NCBI GenBank assembly: GCA_036651815.1
Contig: JAVVXB010000040.1
Location: 1-11,490, forward strand
Direction: 5' to 3'
DNA from: JAVVXB01 sp036651815
GTDB lineage: Bacteria; Bacillota; Clostridia; Christensenellales; CAG-138
DNA: 11,490 nucleotides
The notes under the pieces were generated by a model. It worked only from the letters and a program-made list of their open reading frames with translations. It searched no databases and had not been told where the DNA came from. This document shows positions 1-6,742 of this stretch, in pieces (the stretch's first letter is position 1; the number at the start of each line of letters is the position of its first letter). Made by a program: the position numbers and the translations under genes.

Positions 1-41
1 CCGCTGGAATTTTGAATCCGCATAAGGTGTATATGGAGTAA
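1..41 (+). CDS. C-terminal end of a rightward gene, possibly FAD-linked oxidase (partial)
   Basis: Only the tail of this reading frame is inside the window: in the frame starting at base 3 it reads AGILNPHKVYME and then TAA at 39-41. The GILNPxKV pattern is characteristic of the last residues of FAD-binding oxidases of the glycolate oxidase (GlcD) and D-lactate dehydrogenase type, whose C-terminus usually reads like 'DPxGILNPGKV'. That similarity is the whole basis of the call. Here a His replaces the usual Gly before KV. Twelve residues cannot prove a function, and the frame could be open by chance. The gene would converge on the leftward operon, and its stop codon abuts a G-rich tract. Confidence 0.35.
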   Translation, partial: AGILNPHKVYME

Positions 42-60
42 GGGGGGAAGGGGGGGCGGG
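42..60 (+). other. G-tract with quadruplex potential
   Basis: Immediately after the stop codon at 39-41 come runs of 6 G (42-47), 7 G (50-56) and 3 G (58-60), separated by AA and C. Four runs of three G with short loops can be drawn from this on the plus strand, so G-quadruplex formation is possible in DNA or in the transcript of the upstream gene. It may also simply be a low-complexity tract. No function can be shown from sequence. Confidence 0.4.
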
Positions 61-71
61 ATTGCTGGATG

Positions 72-100
72 AAGAGCGTTGCTTTGTAGGGAACGCTCTT
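72..100. repeat. 9-bp perfect inverted repeat (hairpin)
   Basis: AAGAGCGTT at 72-80 and AACGCTCTT at 92-100 pair perfectly around an 11-nt loop. There is no T-run on either side, so this is not a canonical intrinsic terminator. It lies about 30 bases after the stop of the left-edge gene and could protect or end its transcript by another route. Confidence 0.5.
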
Positions 101-240
101 GACCATTCTGCACCGTTGATGCTTACGACCCTCCATTCGTGTCAAGGAACATCGTTGTTTGCGGTGCAGCAGCATGCGGCGCGGTGCTGTGCTCTGTACT
201 GTGCCACGCTATACATACGCCATCATACAATGCGGTGACA

Positions 241-269
241 CCTGTAGGGACACCGTACATGGTGTCCGA
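241..269. repeat. Short palindrome of REP-like form
   Basis: GGACACC (248-254) pairs with GGTGTCC (261-267) around a 6-nt loop, and the element is preceded by CTGTAG. An overlapping small palindrome GGTGACACC sits at 234-242. The form TGTAGGG, then a hairpin, then CCG resembles small palindromic repeats scattered between genes in many gut Clostridia. That family assignment is from general knowledge and has not been checked here. Confidence 0.4.
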
Positions 270-330
270 CTAGTTGGCATTCCGCTCAAACCATCCCCAT
301 CCCCATGTCTCGTCTAACTGCTCTTGTAAC

Positions 331-366
331 AAAAAAGAGGGCTGACTTTCGCTTATCAGTCCCTCT
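331..366 (-). terminator. Rho-independent terminator of the leftward operon
   Basis: Read on the minus strand, the stem is AGAGGG plus CTGA (one bulged base between them) pairing with TCAGCCCTCT around a 10-nt loop. It is followed directly by a run of T (the complementary A-run is at 331-336). This is the textbook layout of an intrinsic terminator. It lies about 200 bases beyond the stop codon of the last operon gene (566), which implies a 3' untranslated region of that length. Confidence 0.88.
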
Positions 367-565
367 GTGCTGGTCGTTGTGTTAGCTTAGTGACATTGCA
401 TAGCTGTACTCATTCCTTTTTGAAAACATCTATGTGGCGGTCTGTCAGGCGTTTACAGGCGGTGGCGGCTGGTCAACCAGTATATTTATGAACGCTGATC
501 AAAAGCCTTTTTTCACGGGCACTGGTTATTCCAATCCACCTTATGGTCATAAATCTATCCCGCCA

Positions 566-1498
566 TTATCCAATGGCAGAACGAATTTCATCCGCAATTC
601 GTTCTGCGGTCAAGCCATACTTTTGCAATAAAACCTCGTAGTTCTCAGCCGATGTTCCAAATTGATCCATTACGCCAATCAACCGTATCGGCGCATGCTC
701 AATTGCAGCCAGCTGTTCTAATATTGCGCTGCCCAAGCCACCCACCACGCTATGCTCCTCCGCCGTACCGATGATGTGTATTCCTCGAATAGCCTCACAA
801 ACTGCCTTCCCATCCAAAGGTTTGATGGAGGGGACATTAATGACCTTTAATGAAATGCCCTCTTTTTCCAGTTGTGCTGCTGCGTTCAGCGCAAGAGAAA
901 CCATCACGCCTGTTGCAAACACAACAGCATCCTTGCCTTCACGCATCAGCTGTATATGTCCCGGTACGAACTCATCATTTTCCTTGCAATACACTGGTAA
1001 ATCGTTGCGGTTGATGCGAATGTACATTGGACCCTCATGACTTGCCATATATTTCATAATTTGCCGAGTCTGTACAGCATCCACGGGAGAAAATACCTGC
1101 ATGTTTGGCAGCACCCGCATCGTTGCAATGTCTTCAATGGCTTGATGCGTAGAACCATCGCCATAGTCGGATAGACCAGCGCTCGACCCGCAAATTTTCA
1201 CATTCAACGCTGGGATGCAGATTCCAGTGCGGAGCTGATCGTAGCAACGTCCCGTCGCAAACACTGCGAAGGTGGCCATAAAAGGGATATGACCGCCCAA
1301 TGCAAGGCCAGCGCTAACTCCAGCCATGTTCGCTTCCGCTATGCCCATTTCAAAAAAGCGTTCATGTATTTCCTTTTCAAACATCGCGCCCATGGTGGAT
1401 TTGCCCAAATCGGCCTCTAGTACGACAATGCGTTCATCCATCCTGCCCATTCGCACCAGAGACTCGCCATAGGCGACTCTTTGTGAAGCAGCATTCAT
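566..1498 (-). CDS. Transketolase, C-terminal subunit (split transketolase)
   Basis: This 310-residue protein corresponds to the pyrimidine-binding domain (about residues 1-165) plus the C-terminal domain (about 185-300) of transketolase. It carries the MGIAEANM motif at 51-58, whose Glu55 is the family's cofactor-activating glutamate. A GDGSTHQ segment at 113-119 fits the active-site loop. It lacks the diphosphate-binding half, which is encoded by the gene just upstream, so the two polypeptides should form one thiamine-diphosphate enzyme that moves two-carbon ketol units between sugar phosphates in the cytoplasm. The start ATG is preceded by AAGGAGGAG seven bases away. The 15-base gap to the upstream stop indicates translational coupling. 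It is the last gene of the operon. The natural substrate could be an unusual sugar phosphate, as in apulose-phosphate transketolases, which share this split form. Confidence 0.93.
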   Translation of the reverse strand: MNAASQRVAYGESLVRMGRMDERIVVLEADLGKSTMGAMFEKEIHERFFEMGIAEANMAGVSAGLALGGHIPFMATFAVFATGRCYDQLRTGICIPALNVKICGSSAGLSDYGDGSTHQAIEDIATMRVLPNMQVFSPVDAVQTRQIMKYMASHEGPMYIRINRNDLPVYCKENDEFVPGHIQLMREGKDAVVFATGVMVSLALNAAAQLEKEGISLKVINVPSIKPLDGKAVCEAIRGIHIIGTAEEHSVVGGLGSAILEQLAAIEHAPIRLIGVMDQFGTSAENYEVLLQKYGLTAERIADEIRSAIG

Positions 1499-1513
1499 TT
1501 ATTGCTCTCCTCC

Positions 1514-2350
1514 TTAATATGCCTGATACTGAGCGATGTCTTGCAAAGCCTGCTGATATTGTTCTGGCGTAAGGCCGTTGTTGTGGAAGGCGCTTTCGTT
1601 CTCCGCAAAGGAAACATACTTTCCCTTAACCGTATTGGCCAGGATCAATACTGGGCCATCCTGCGGCTCTGCCGCCCGCGCCAGAGTATCCACGACCTGC
1701 TGCATGCAATGGCCATCAATTTCCATCACGCGCCAGCCAAAAGCCTCAAACTTGGTCTTGAGGTCGCCGGAGTCCATGCGTTCCTTGATGGTTCCTGTTG
1801 CCTGTACATGGTTGCAATCCAGAATGCCGATCAAATGGTTGAGCTTACGGAAAGCGGCCCACATCGCAGCCTCCCATATTTGACCCTCCGCAATTTCACC
1901 ATCCCCCATGATGACGTAGACATGCGCCAGGTTCTTGGAAAGCTGTAGGCTGGCGGCCAAGCCACATCCGATGCTCAGACCTTGGCCAAGCGAGCCAGTG
2001 TTAGCCTCAATACCAGGGGTTTTGGTCATATCTGGGTGTCCTTGTAACATTGCTCCGCAGGTTTTGACTTTTTGCAACTCCGCAACGGGGAATACGCCGA
2101 GCTCTGCCAACGCTGCATACTGGATAATTGCCGCATGCCCTTTGCTGAAAATCAAGCGATCACGTTCTGGGTTTTTGACATCATGGGGATCGAATTTCAT
2201 TTGCCGGAAATACAACGCACTGACAATCTCTGCAATTGAGCACGATCCTCCGAGATGGCCTGTTTTTCCATCTTTCCCACCAATCATATTGACAACATGT
2301 CTACGTAGCGTTCGCGCTGTTTCCTGAAGCTCACTGGTTGTTTGCATCAT
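1514..2350 (-). CDS. Transketolase, N-terminal subunit (split transketolase)
   Basis: The product is 278 residues and covers the thiamine-diphosphate-binding half of transketolase. Visible motifs are GHLGG at 31-35, KGH at 70-72, GSLGQG at 119-124, and the Mg/ThDP signature GDGE (149-152) followed by the conserved Asn180. The frame stays open 11 codons further upstream. I chose the ATG at 2350 because AAGGGGG lies five bases before it, and this start also leaves a clean 11-base gap after the dehydrogenase stop instead of an overlap. Together with the downstream subunit it forms one catalytic unit that normally links pentose phosphates to glycolysis. Split transketolases are common in Clostridia and archaea. 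A copy inside a sugar-import operon suggests a pathway-specific rather than a housekeeping enzyme. Confidence 0.93.
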   Translation of the reverse strand: MMQTTSELQETARTLRRHVVNMIGGKDGKTGHLGGSCSIAEIVSALYFRQMKFDPHDVKNPERDRLIFSKGHAAIIQYAALAELGVFPVAELQKVKTCGAMLQGHPDMTKTPGIEANTGSLGQGLSIGCGLAASLQLSKNLAHVYVIMGDGEIAEGQIWEAAMWAAFRKLNHLIGILDCNHVQATGTIKERMDSGDLKTKFEAFGWRVMEIDGHCMQQVVDTLARAAEPQDGPVLILANTVKGKYVSFAENESAFHNNGLTPEQYQQALQDIAQYQAY

Positions 2351-2361
2351 CGCGTCCCCCT

Positions 2362-3387
2362 TCATTGCTGCACTAACACGCATTTAAGCGTAGTGCCAGG
2401 ATTGTGGATCATTTCCGAAAAAATCTCGCACCCTTTATCGAAAGGCTCAATGCGGTTGACAATGGGTTCAACATGGAGTGCGCTGTCGTTGAGTAGTTTA
2501 ACGACCGTGCTAAATTCGCTGTAGCTGTACAGGAATGATCCTTGCACTGTCAGTTCTCTCGTCACTACTTGCTGCATGTTTATCTGTACCGTCGGCTGGT
2601 TGTTGCCAATCCACACAGCCTGCCCGCCTGCACGCAGCGTGGAAATGGTCAGCGCAACCGCCGACGAAGCGCCAACAGCTTCAAAGGTCACGTCCATTCC
2701 TTGCCCTGCGGTAATCTGCCTTACCTGTGCGGGTACATCGTCCACATCCGAACGGATGATATGCGTCGCACCCAGCTTAAGAGCAACATTCAAACGCGTT
2801 TCATTGAGATCAACAACCGTTAAAGACGTTGGCCTTTGAGCTACAATGCACGCTAAAGTCAGTAGGCCAATTGTTCCCGCCCCAACAACCATTACGTGTT
2901 TGCTGGTCAGAGCGCCAGCCTTTGCTACCGCACGGTAGGAGACAGCCAACGGCTCGACAATTGTGCCAACCTCCAGAGACGTGCTATTAGCCAACGGGAA
3001 GCAACATTTTGCTGGTACACAAAGATATTCTGCAAGTGCTCCGTTGCAGGAGAGCACCCCATACTGCTTGCGCTCTGGGCAGAGATGCTCTTCGCCGTTC
3101 AGGCAACGGTCACAATGACCGCAAAAGCTGACCGGATAGCACGCGACACGTTCACCGATACACAAGTTGTTGACGCCTTCACCTAGTGTTTCCACAACGC
3201 CAGTGAACTCGTGGCCCATCATCATGGGTGGAGTACGGCGACCCGTCAAGCCGAGATAGCCATGCAAATCGCTTCCGCAGATACCCACAGCTTTGATTTG
3301 CAGTCTCACTTCGCCCTCGGCAGGCTGAGGTGTTGGGACATCCTCCATGCGCATATCGTTAGGACCATGATAAACCAGTGCTTTCAT
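2362..3387 (-). CDS. Zinc-dependent medium-chain alcohol/polyol dehydrogenase
   Basis: A 341-residue member of the medium-chain dehydrogenase/reductase family, close in layout to sorbitol, butanediol and threonine dehydrogenases. The catalytic-zinc residues are Cys37 (in GICGSDLH), His59 and Glu60 (GHEF), with Glu145 (VEP). The structural-zinc cysteines are at about 89, 92, 95 and 103. The Rossmann motif GAGTIG spans about 169-174, and an Asp (about 193) at the end of the next strand favours NAD over NADP. The ATG at 3387 was chosen because AAAGGAG lies nine bases upstream; the TTG two codons earlier is only three bases from it. That Shine-Dalgarno overlaps the stop of the preceding GH51 gene, so expression is coupled. 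It probably oxidises or reduces a secondary alcohol on a sugar or polyol of this pathway. The exact substrate cannot be read from sequence. Confidence 0.88.
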   Translation of the reverse strand: MKALVYHGPNDMRMEDVPTPQPAEGEVRLQIKAVGICGSDLHGYLGLTGRRTPPMMMGHEFTGVVETLGEGVNNLCIGERVACYPVSFCGHCDRCLNGEEHLCPERKQYGVLSCNGALAEYLCVPAKCCFPLANSTSLEVGTIVEPLAVSYRAVAKAGALTSKHVMVVGAGTIGLLTLACIVAQRPTSLTVVDLNETRLNVALKLGATHIIRSDVDDVPAQVRQITAGQGMDVTFEAVGASSAVALTISTLRAGGQAVWIGNNQPTVQINMQQVVTRELTVQGSFLYSYSEFSTVVKLLNDSALHVEPIVNRIEPFDKGCEIFSEMIHNPGTTLKCVLVQQ

Positions 3388-3401
3388 CAGCAAGGACTCC
3401 T

Positions 3402-4925
3402 TTAAGATGGATTGCTTGTTTGTACTCGTATAACGTTCCAGCTCAATGGCGGCAACTTCACCATCGCCTGATGGTGATCAATTTCGCTGCCCGTCAAGTA
3501 AACAGGGGCAACATTAAACGGGTCATCAAACGTATTGACTGCTTTAGGATCTTTGCCGCTCAGGCAGATATGCTCTATCACCTGCTTCGGCTCGAAATCG
3601 AGAAATCGCAATTGTGTTTCGGCTGGTTCCGTCAAGCTGGAATTAACAGCAAACACCGTTACTTCGCCAGTATCAGGATGGTATACGGCGCATTCGTGCA
3701 CCTGCTTGACATCCGTGAAACTTGTCGTATCGTGTAGCGGAGAATCACACAGCGTTTGCAATACCACACCACGTCCATATCGCGATACATGCATGTACGG
3801 ATAAAAGATGGTCTGACGAATGGCTGCTCCGCCGTGTTTCGTCAAGATTGGTGCAATCACATTGACCAACTGCGCTAGGCAGGCGATTTTGATACGATCA
3901 GCATGACGCAGGAGCGTAATTGCCATATTGCCGACCAGCAAGGCATCCTCAAGGTTGTAAATGTCCTCCAAAAGCGGCGGAGCAATCTGCCAACGCGCTT
4001 TTTTACGCATCTCCAACTCGTAAGGTTTTGAATGATACCAGACATTCCATTCATCGAAGGAAATATTGAGCGTCTTTGTGCTATGCCTGCGACCTTTGAT
4101 ATAGTCACAGATTGACACCACTGTGCGGATATTGCGATCCATGTCCAGATACTTTGCCAGAAAGTCGGGCGTATCATCCGAACGATTTCCATAGTATTGG
4201 TGTACCGAAATATAATCCACTTGATCGTAGCATTCTGTTAATACATCTGCTTCCCACTGACCATAGGTTGTCATGCTGCTGTTTGAGCTACCACAAGCCA
4301 CTAGTTCGATATCCGGGTCAAGCCAGCGCATCATCTTGCCTGTTTCAGACGCAATACGTCCATACTCATAAGCGGTTTTGTGGCACATCTGCCATGGTCC
4401 ATCCGCCTCATTGCCCAAGCACCATAGCTTGAAGTTGTGCGGCTGCTCCACACCATGTGAACGTCGCAAATCGCTATAGTACGTCCCTTTAGGAATATTG
4501 CAGTATTCCAAAAGGGCAACGGCTGCATCGGCCCCTCGCGTGCCCAGGTTGACCGCCATCATCATCTCCGCATTTGCCTGCCGCAAAAAGTCTGTGAACT
4601 CGTTGACGCCAATTTCGTTAGTCTCAATGGTCTGCCAGGCTAAATCGGTGCGGCGCGGGCGCGTGGATACATCCCCCACGCTGTCTTCCCAGCGGAAGCC
4701 TGAAACAAAGTTGCCGCCTGGATAGCGAATCAGGGGAACACCAATCTCTCGAATCAACGAAAGGACATCCTGTCGAAAACCATTTGAATCGGCGGTCGAA
4801 TGCTCCCGATCATAAATGCCGCCGTAAACCGCTCGGCCAAGATGTTCCACAAAGGAGCCGAAAATGCGTTGATCGACGGTTGCCGTCCGATATTCGTTGC
4901 AAAGCGTGATTTTTGTCCTATTCAT
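3402..4925 (-). CDS. GH51 alpha-L-arabinofuranosidase (operon copy)
   Basis: This 507-residue protein is a full-length family GH51 retaining arabinofuranosidase: a (beta/alpha)8 barrel followed by a beta-sandwich tail. The N-terminal FGSFVEHLGRAVYGGIYD segment (22-39), the RYPGGNFVSGF segment (67-77), the acid/base Glu173 in CLGNE and the nucleophile Glu292 in SFDEWN match the family. The NVIAPI segment in the second half is also typical. There is no signal peptide, so it acts in the cytoplasm on imported oligosaccharides and releases L-arabinofuranose from arabinan or arabinoxylan fragments. The ATG has GAGGT four bases upstream and starts nine bases after the permease stop. It differs clearly from the second GH51 in this window (9375-10877), so linkage or chain specificity probably differs. 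Some GH51 members act on other substrates such as beta-glucans. Confidence 0.93.
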   Translation of the reverse strand: MNRTKITLCNEYRTATVDQRIFGSFVEHLGRAVYGGIYDREHSTADSNGFRQDVLSLIREIGVPLIRYPGGNFVSGFRWEDSVGDVSTRPRRTDLAWQTIETNEIGVNEFTDFLRQANAEMMMAVNLGTRGADAAVALLEYCNIPKGTYYSDLRRSHGVEQPHNFKLWCLGNEADGPWQMCHKTAYEYGRIASETGKMMRWLDPDIELVACGSSNSSMTTYGQWEADVLTECYDQVDYISVHQYYGNRSDDTPDFLAKYLDMDRNIRTVVSICDYIKGRRHSTKTLNISFDEWNVWYHSKPYELEMRKKARWQIAPPLLEDIYNLEDALLVGNMAITLLRHADRIKIACLAQLVNVIAPILTKHGGAAIRQTIFYPYMHVSRYGRGVVLQTLCDSPLHDTTSFTDVKQVHECAVYHPDTGEVTVFAVNSSLTEPAETQLRFLDFEPKQVIEHICLSGKDPKAVNTFDDPFNVAPVYLTGSEIDHHQAMVKLPPLSWNVIRVQTSNPS

Positions 4926-4934
4926 AACGACCTC

Positions 4935-5768
4935 TTATTCCTTGGATCCTGAACTGAGGTTCAGGCCTTGCATAAAATATTTTTGTGTGAATATGAAAAT
5001 AAGAACCAACGGAATCACGGATAGCGCCGCCACCGTATTCACCATTGTAAACTCGTGGTCGAACGTACCCTGTGCGATGGAAAGTCCTGCTGTGACGGTA
5101 CGTTTTTCAATGGAGGAAACTGCAACTAGCGGCCAAAGCAACTCATTCCAATTGTTGCGGAAGGCAAACAGACCAACAACCAGTATAACAGGCTTACATA
5201 GCGGTATAAAGAGACGCGTGAAGATCCCAAAGCTATTGCTTCCATCTATGTAGGCTGCTTCTTCTATATCTTTAGGAATGGAGCGCATGAACTGCCGCAG
5301 TAGGAATACGTTGAAAGCATTTTCTACGCCTGGAATAATCAGGCACCAAAGCGTATCCAGCATTTTAAAATCACGCATCAGCTTATACAGCGGCACAAAG
5401 TTTACTATTTTGGGAATCATCATAGTAGCCAGCAGAATCCAAAAAAGCGTCTCACGAAACTTGAACTGCAACCGAGCGAATGCGTAGGCCGCTGGCGTAG
5501 CCACCAGCAGGGTGATGAGCGTATGGGCTGTTGAAACGATCACAGAGTTGAGCAACCATGTCATCACTGGGGCATAAGGAGAGTTAAAAAGAATCTCTTC
5601 GTAGTTGAAGGTTGTCCACGTATGTGGTAACAGCTGTGCTGGATAAATGGTTACATCCATACGTGTGCGAAACGACGATAGCAGCACAAACAGGATGGGA
5701 ACCAGCCATATCAGCGCTAATAGCAGCATTAGGATAAACACGATCACTCGAACACGCCTGCTTAACAT
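4935..5768 (-). CDS. Sugar ABC transporter permease (MalG/CUT1 type)
   Basis: The 277-residue product is an integral membrane protein with about six hydrophobic segments, the first at residues 7-31. The EAA loop of binding-protein-dependent permeases, EEAAYIDG at 169-176 with the following IPL at 188-190, marks the contact site for the ATPase. The length and the single permease domain fit the MalG-like partner of CUT1 oligosaccharide importers. It pairs with the permease encoded 13 bases upstream. The start ATG is preceded by AAAGGA eight bases away. No ATP-binding subunit is encoded in the operon. Confidence 0.94.
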   Translation of the reverse strand: MLSRRVRVIVFILMLLLALIWLVPILFVLLSSFRTRMDVTIYPAQLLPHTWTTFNYEEILFNSPYAPVMTWLLNSVIVSTAHTLITLLVATPAAYAFARLQFKFRETLFWILLATMMIPKIVNFVPLYKLMRDFKMLDTLWCLIIPGVENAFNVFLLRQFMRSIPKDIEEAAYIDGSNSFGIFTRLFIPLCKPVILVVGLFAFRNNWNELLWPLVAVSSIEKRTVTAGLSIAQGTFDHEFTMVNTVAALSVIPLVLIFIFTQKYFMQGLNLSSGSKE

Positions 5769-5781
5769 AATCCTTGTCCTT

Positions 5782-6678
5782 TCACAGATCCTTATCCATG
5801 TAGCGGTATTGGAACAGGGAGATGATAAAGATCACAATTCCCAGCATCATTGACATCGCCGTGGATATACCCGCTTGCGGATTGGTGAAGGCATACTCGC
5901 GTATATACATCGTGATGGTTTTGGTACTCATCATTGGCCCACCTTCGGAAAACATATAGGTCTGCCCAAAAATGTTAAAGCTTGCAATCGTCGTCATAAC
6001 GATGGTATATGCAAACTGGTTTTTTAAGCCAGGAAGAGTCACGTTGCGGAATTTCTGCCATTCGCCCGCGCCGTCGATGGACGCAGCCTCATAGAGGCTG
6101 CTGGAGATATTGCCCATTCCCGCCACATAGATGACCATATTAACGCCCAGCGTCCACCATACGGTCATTACCACAATGGCAATCCATGTATATGGCTGTT
6201 GATTTGCCCAAGCTATATTCAGGTTAAAAAAACGGTTTACAGCTCCGTATCGACCATCCAAAATCCATAGCCACATCAGCGCGATGGTAGCTACCGAAAA
6301 CAGACTGGGAAGATAAAATATCGACTGAAAAAGAGACGAGCCTTTCATTTTGTAGTTTAGTAGGATGGAAACAAACAGTGGCAGTATCACCAATGGCGGA
6401 ACAGAAATAAGAACAAATAGCAGGGTGTTGCCCATGCCATTGTAAAACTGGGTGAAGTACGTGCTGCCCGAATTCAGCAGGATGTTGTAATAGTTACGCA
6501 TGCCGATCCATATAGGATCCTTAATCATGTTCCACTTGGTGAAACTGTAATAGATAGCAGACAAGAACGGATACAGAAAGAACAGGATGAAGAACGTAAA
6601 TATGGGGACAAGGTAAAGATAGGGCGTATAGCGATTTCCGAGTAAACTGTTGGCGGCATTACGCTGCTTGACAGCCAC
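5782..6678 (-). CDS. Sugar ABC transporter permease (MalF/CUT1 type), GTG start
   Basis: A 298-residue permease with a cytoplasmic N-tail, a first membrane helix at about 19-44 and several later helices. The EAA loop is YEAASIDG at 196-203, followed by LPG at 215-217. The frame runs open to 6948, but that extension lies antisense-overlapping the binding-protein gene and has no permease character. I place the start at the GTG at 6678 because AAGGAGGTGG precedes it by five bases and the resulting N-terminus has the usual length for this family. It forms the translocation pore with the downstream permease. A 64-base gap containing a strong hairpin separates it from the binding-protein gene, which probably lowers its expression relative to that gene. 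Confidence 0.93.
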   Translation of the reverse strand: MAVKQRNAANSLLGNRYTPYLYLVPIFTFFILFFLYPFLSAIYYSFTKWNMIKDPIWIGMRNYYNILLNSGSTYFTQFYNGMGNTLLFVLISVPPLVILPLFVSILLNYKMKGSSLFQSIFYLPSLFSVATIALMWLWILDGRYGAVNRFFNLNIAWANQQPYTWIAIVVMTVWWTLGVNMVIYVAGMGNISSSLYEAASIDGAGEWQKFRNVTLPGLKNQFAYTIVMTTIASFNIFGQTYMFSEGGPMMSTKTITMYIREYAFTNPQAGISTAMSMMLGIVIFIISLFQYRYMDKDL

Positions 6679-6703
6679 GATACCCACCTCCTTGGCAAGG
6701 TTT

Positions 6704-6732
6704 GCGAAGGGAGCAATAAGATCTCCCTTCGC
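6704..6732 (-). promoter_or_regulatory. Intercistronic stem-loop between binding protein and permease
   Basis: GCGAAGGGAG (6704-6713) and CTCCCTTCGC (6723-6732) form a perfect 10-bp stem with a 9-nt loop, starting about 10 bases after the binding-protein stop codon. No T-run follows in the direction of transcription. It therefore looks like an mRNA-stabilising or partially terminating hairpin of the malE-malF type. Such elements let the binding protein be made in excess over the membrane subunits. Confidence 0.75.
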
Positions 6733-6742
6733 GTAAAAGAGG

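Larger units (their letters stand above)
42..565. other. Intergenic region, no supported gene
   Basis: This stretch of about 520 bases separates the left-edge gene from the end of the leftward operon. I see a G-rich tract (42-60), an inverted repeat at 72-100, a hairpin at 248-267 and a Rho-independent terminator for the leftward operon at about 331-366. A leftward frame of 45 codons (123-260) lacks a Shine-Dalgarno sequence and is not recognisable. Nothing convincing lies between 367 and 565, which would be the 3' untranslated part of the operon mRNA. Confidence 0.6.

Noticed and set aside
72..100. Intrinsic terminator for the left-edge gene
   Set aside because: The stem is good but neither strand has a following T-run.
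123..260. Leftward 45-codon frame in the left flank
   Set aside because: There is no ribosome binding site before its ATG, no recognisable content, and it overlaps the palindrome at 241-269.
434..631. Rightward 65-codon frame
   Set aside because: It overlaps the end of the transketolase subunit gene antisense, and I see no convincing ribosome binding site for it.
1502..1948. Rightward 148-codon frame
   Set aside because: It lies wholly antisense to the well-supported N-terminal transketolase gene and its composition fits a shadow frame.
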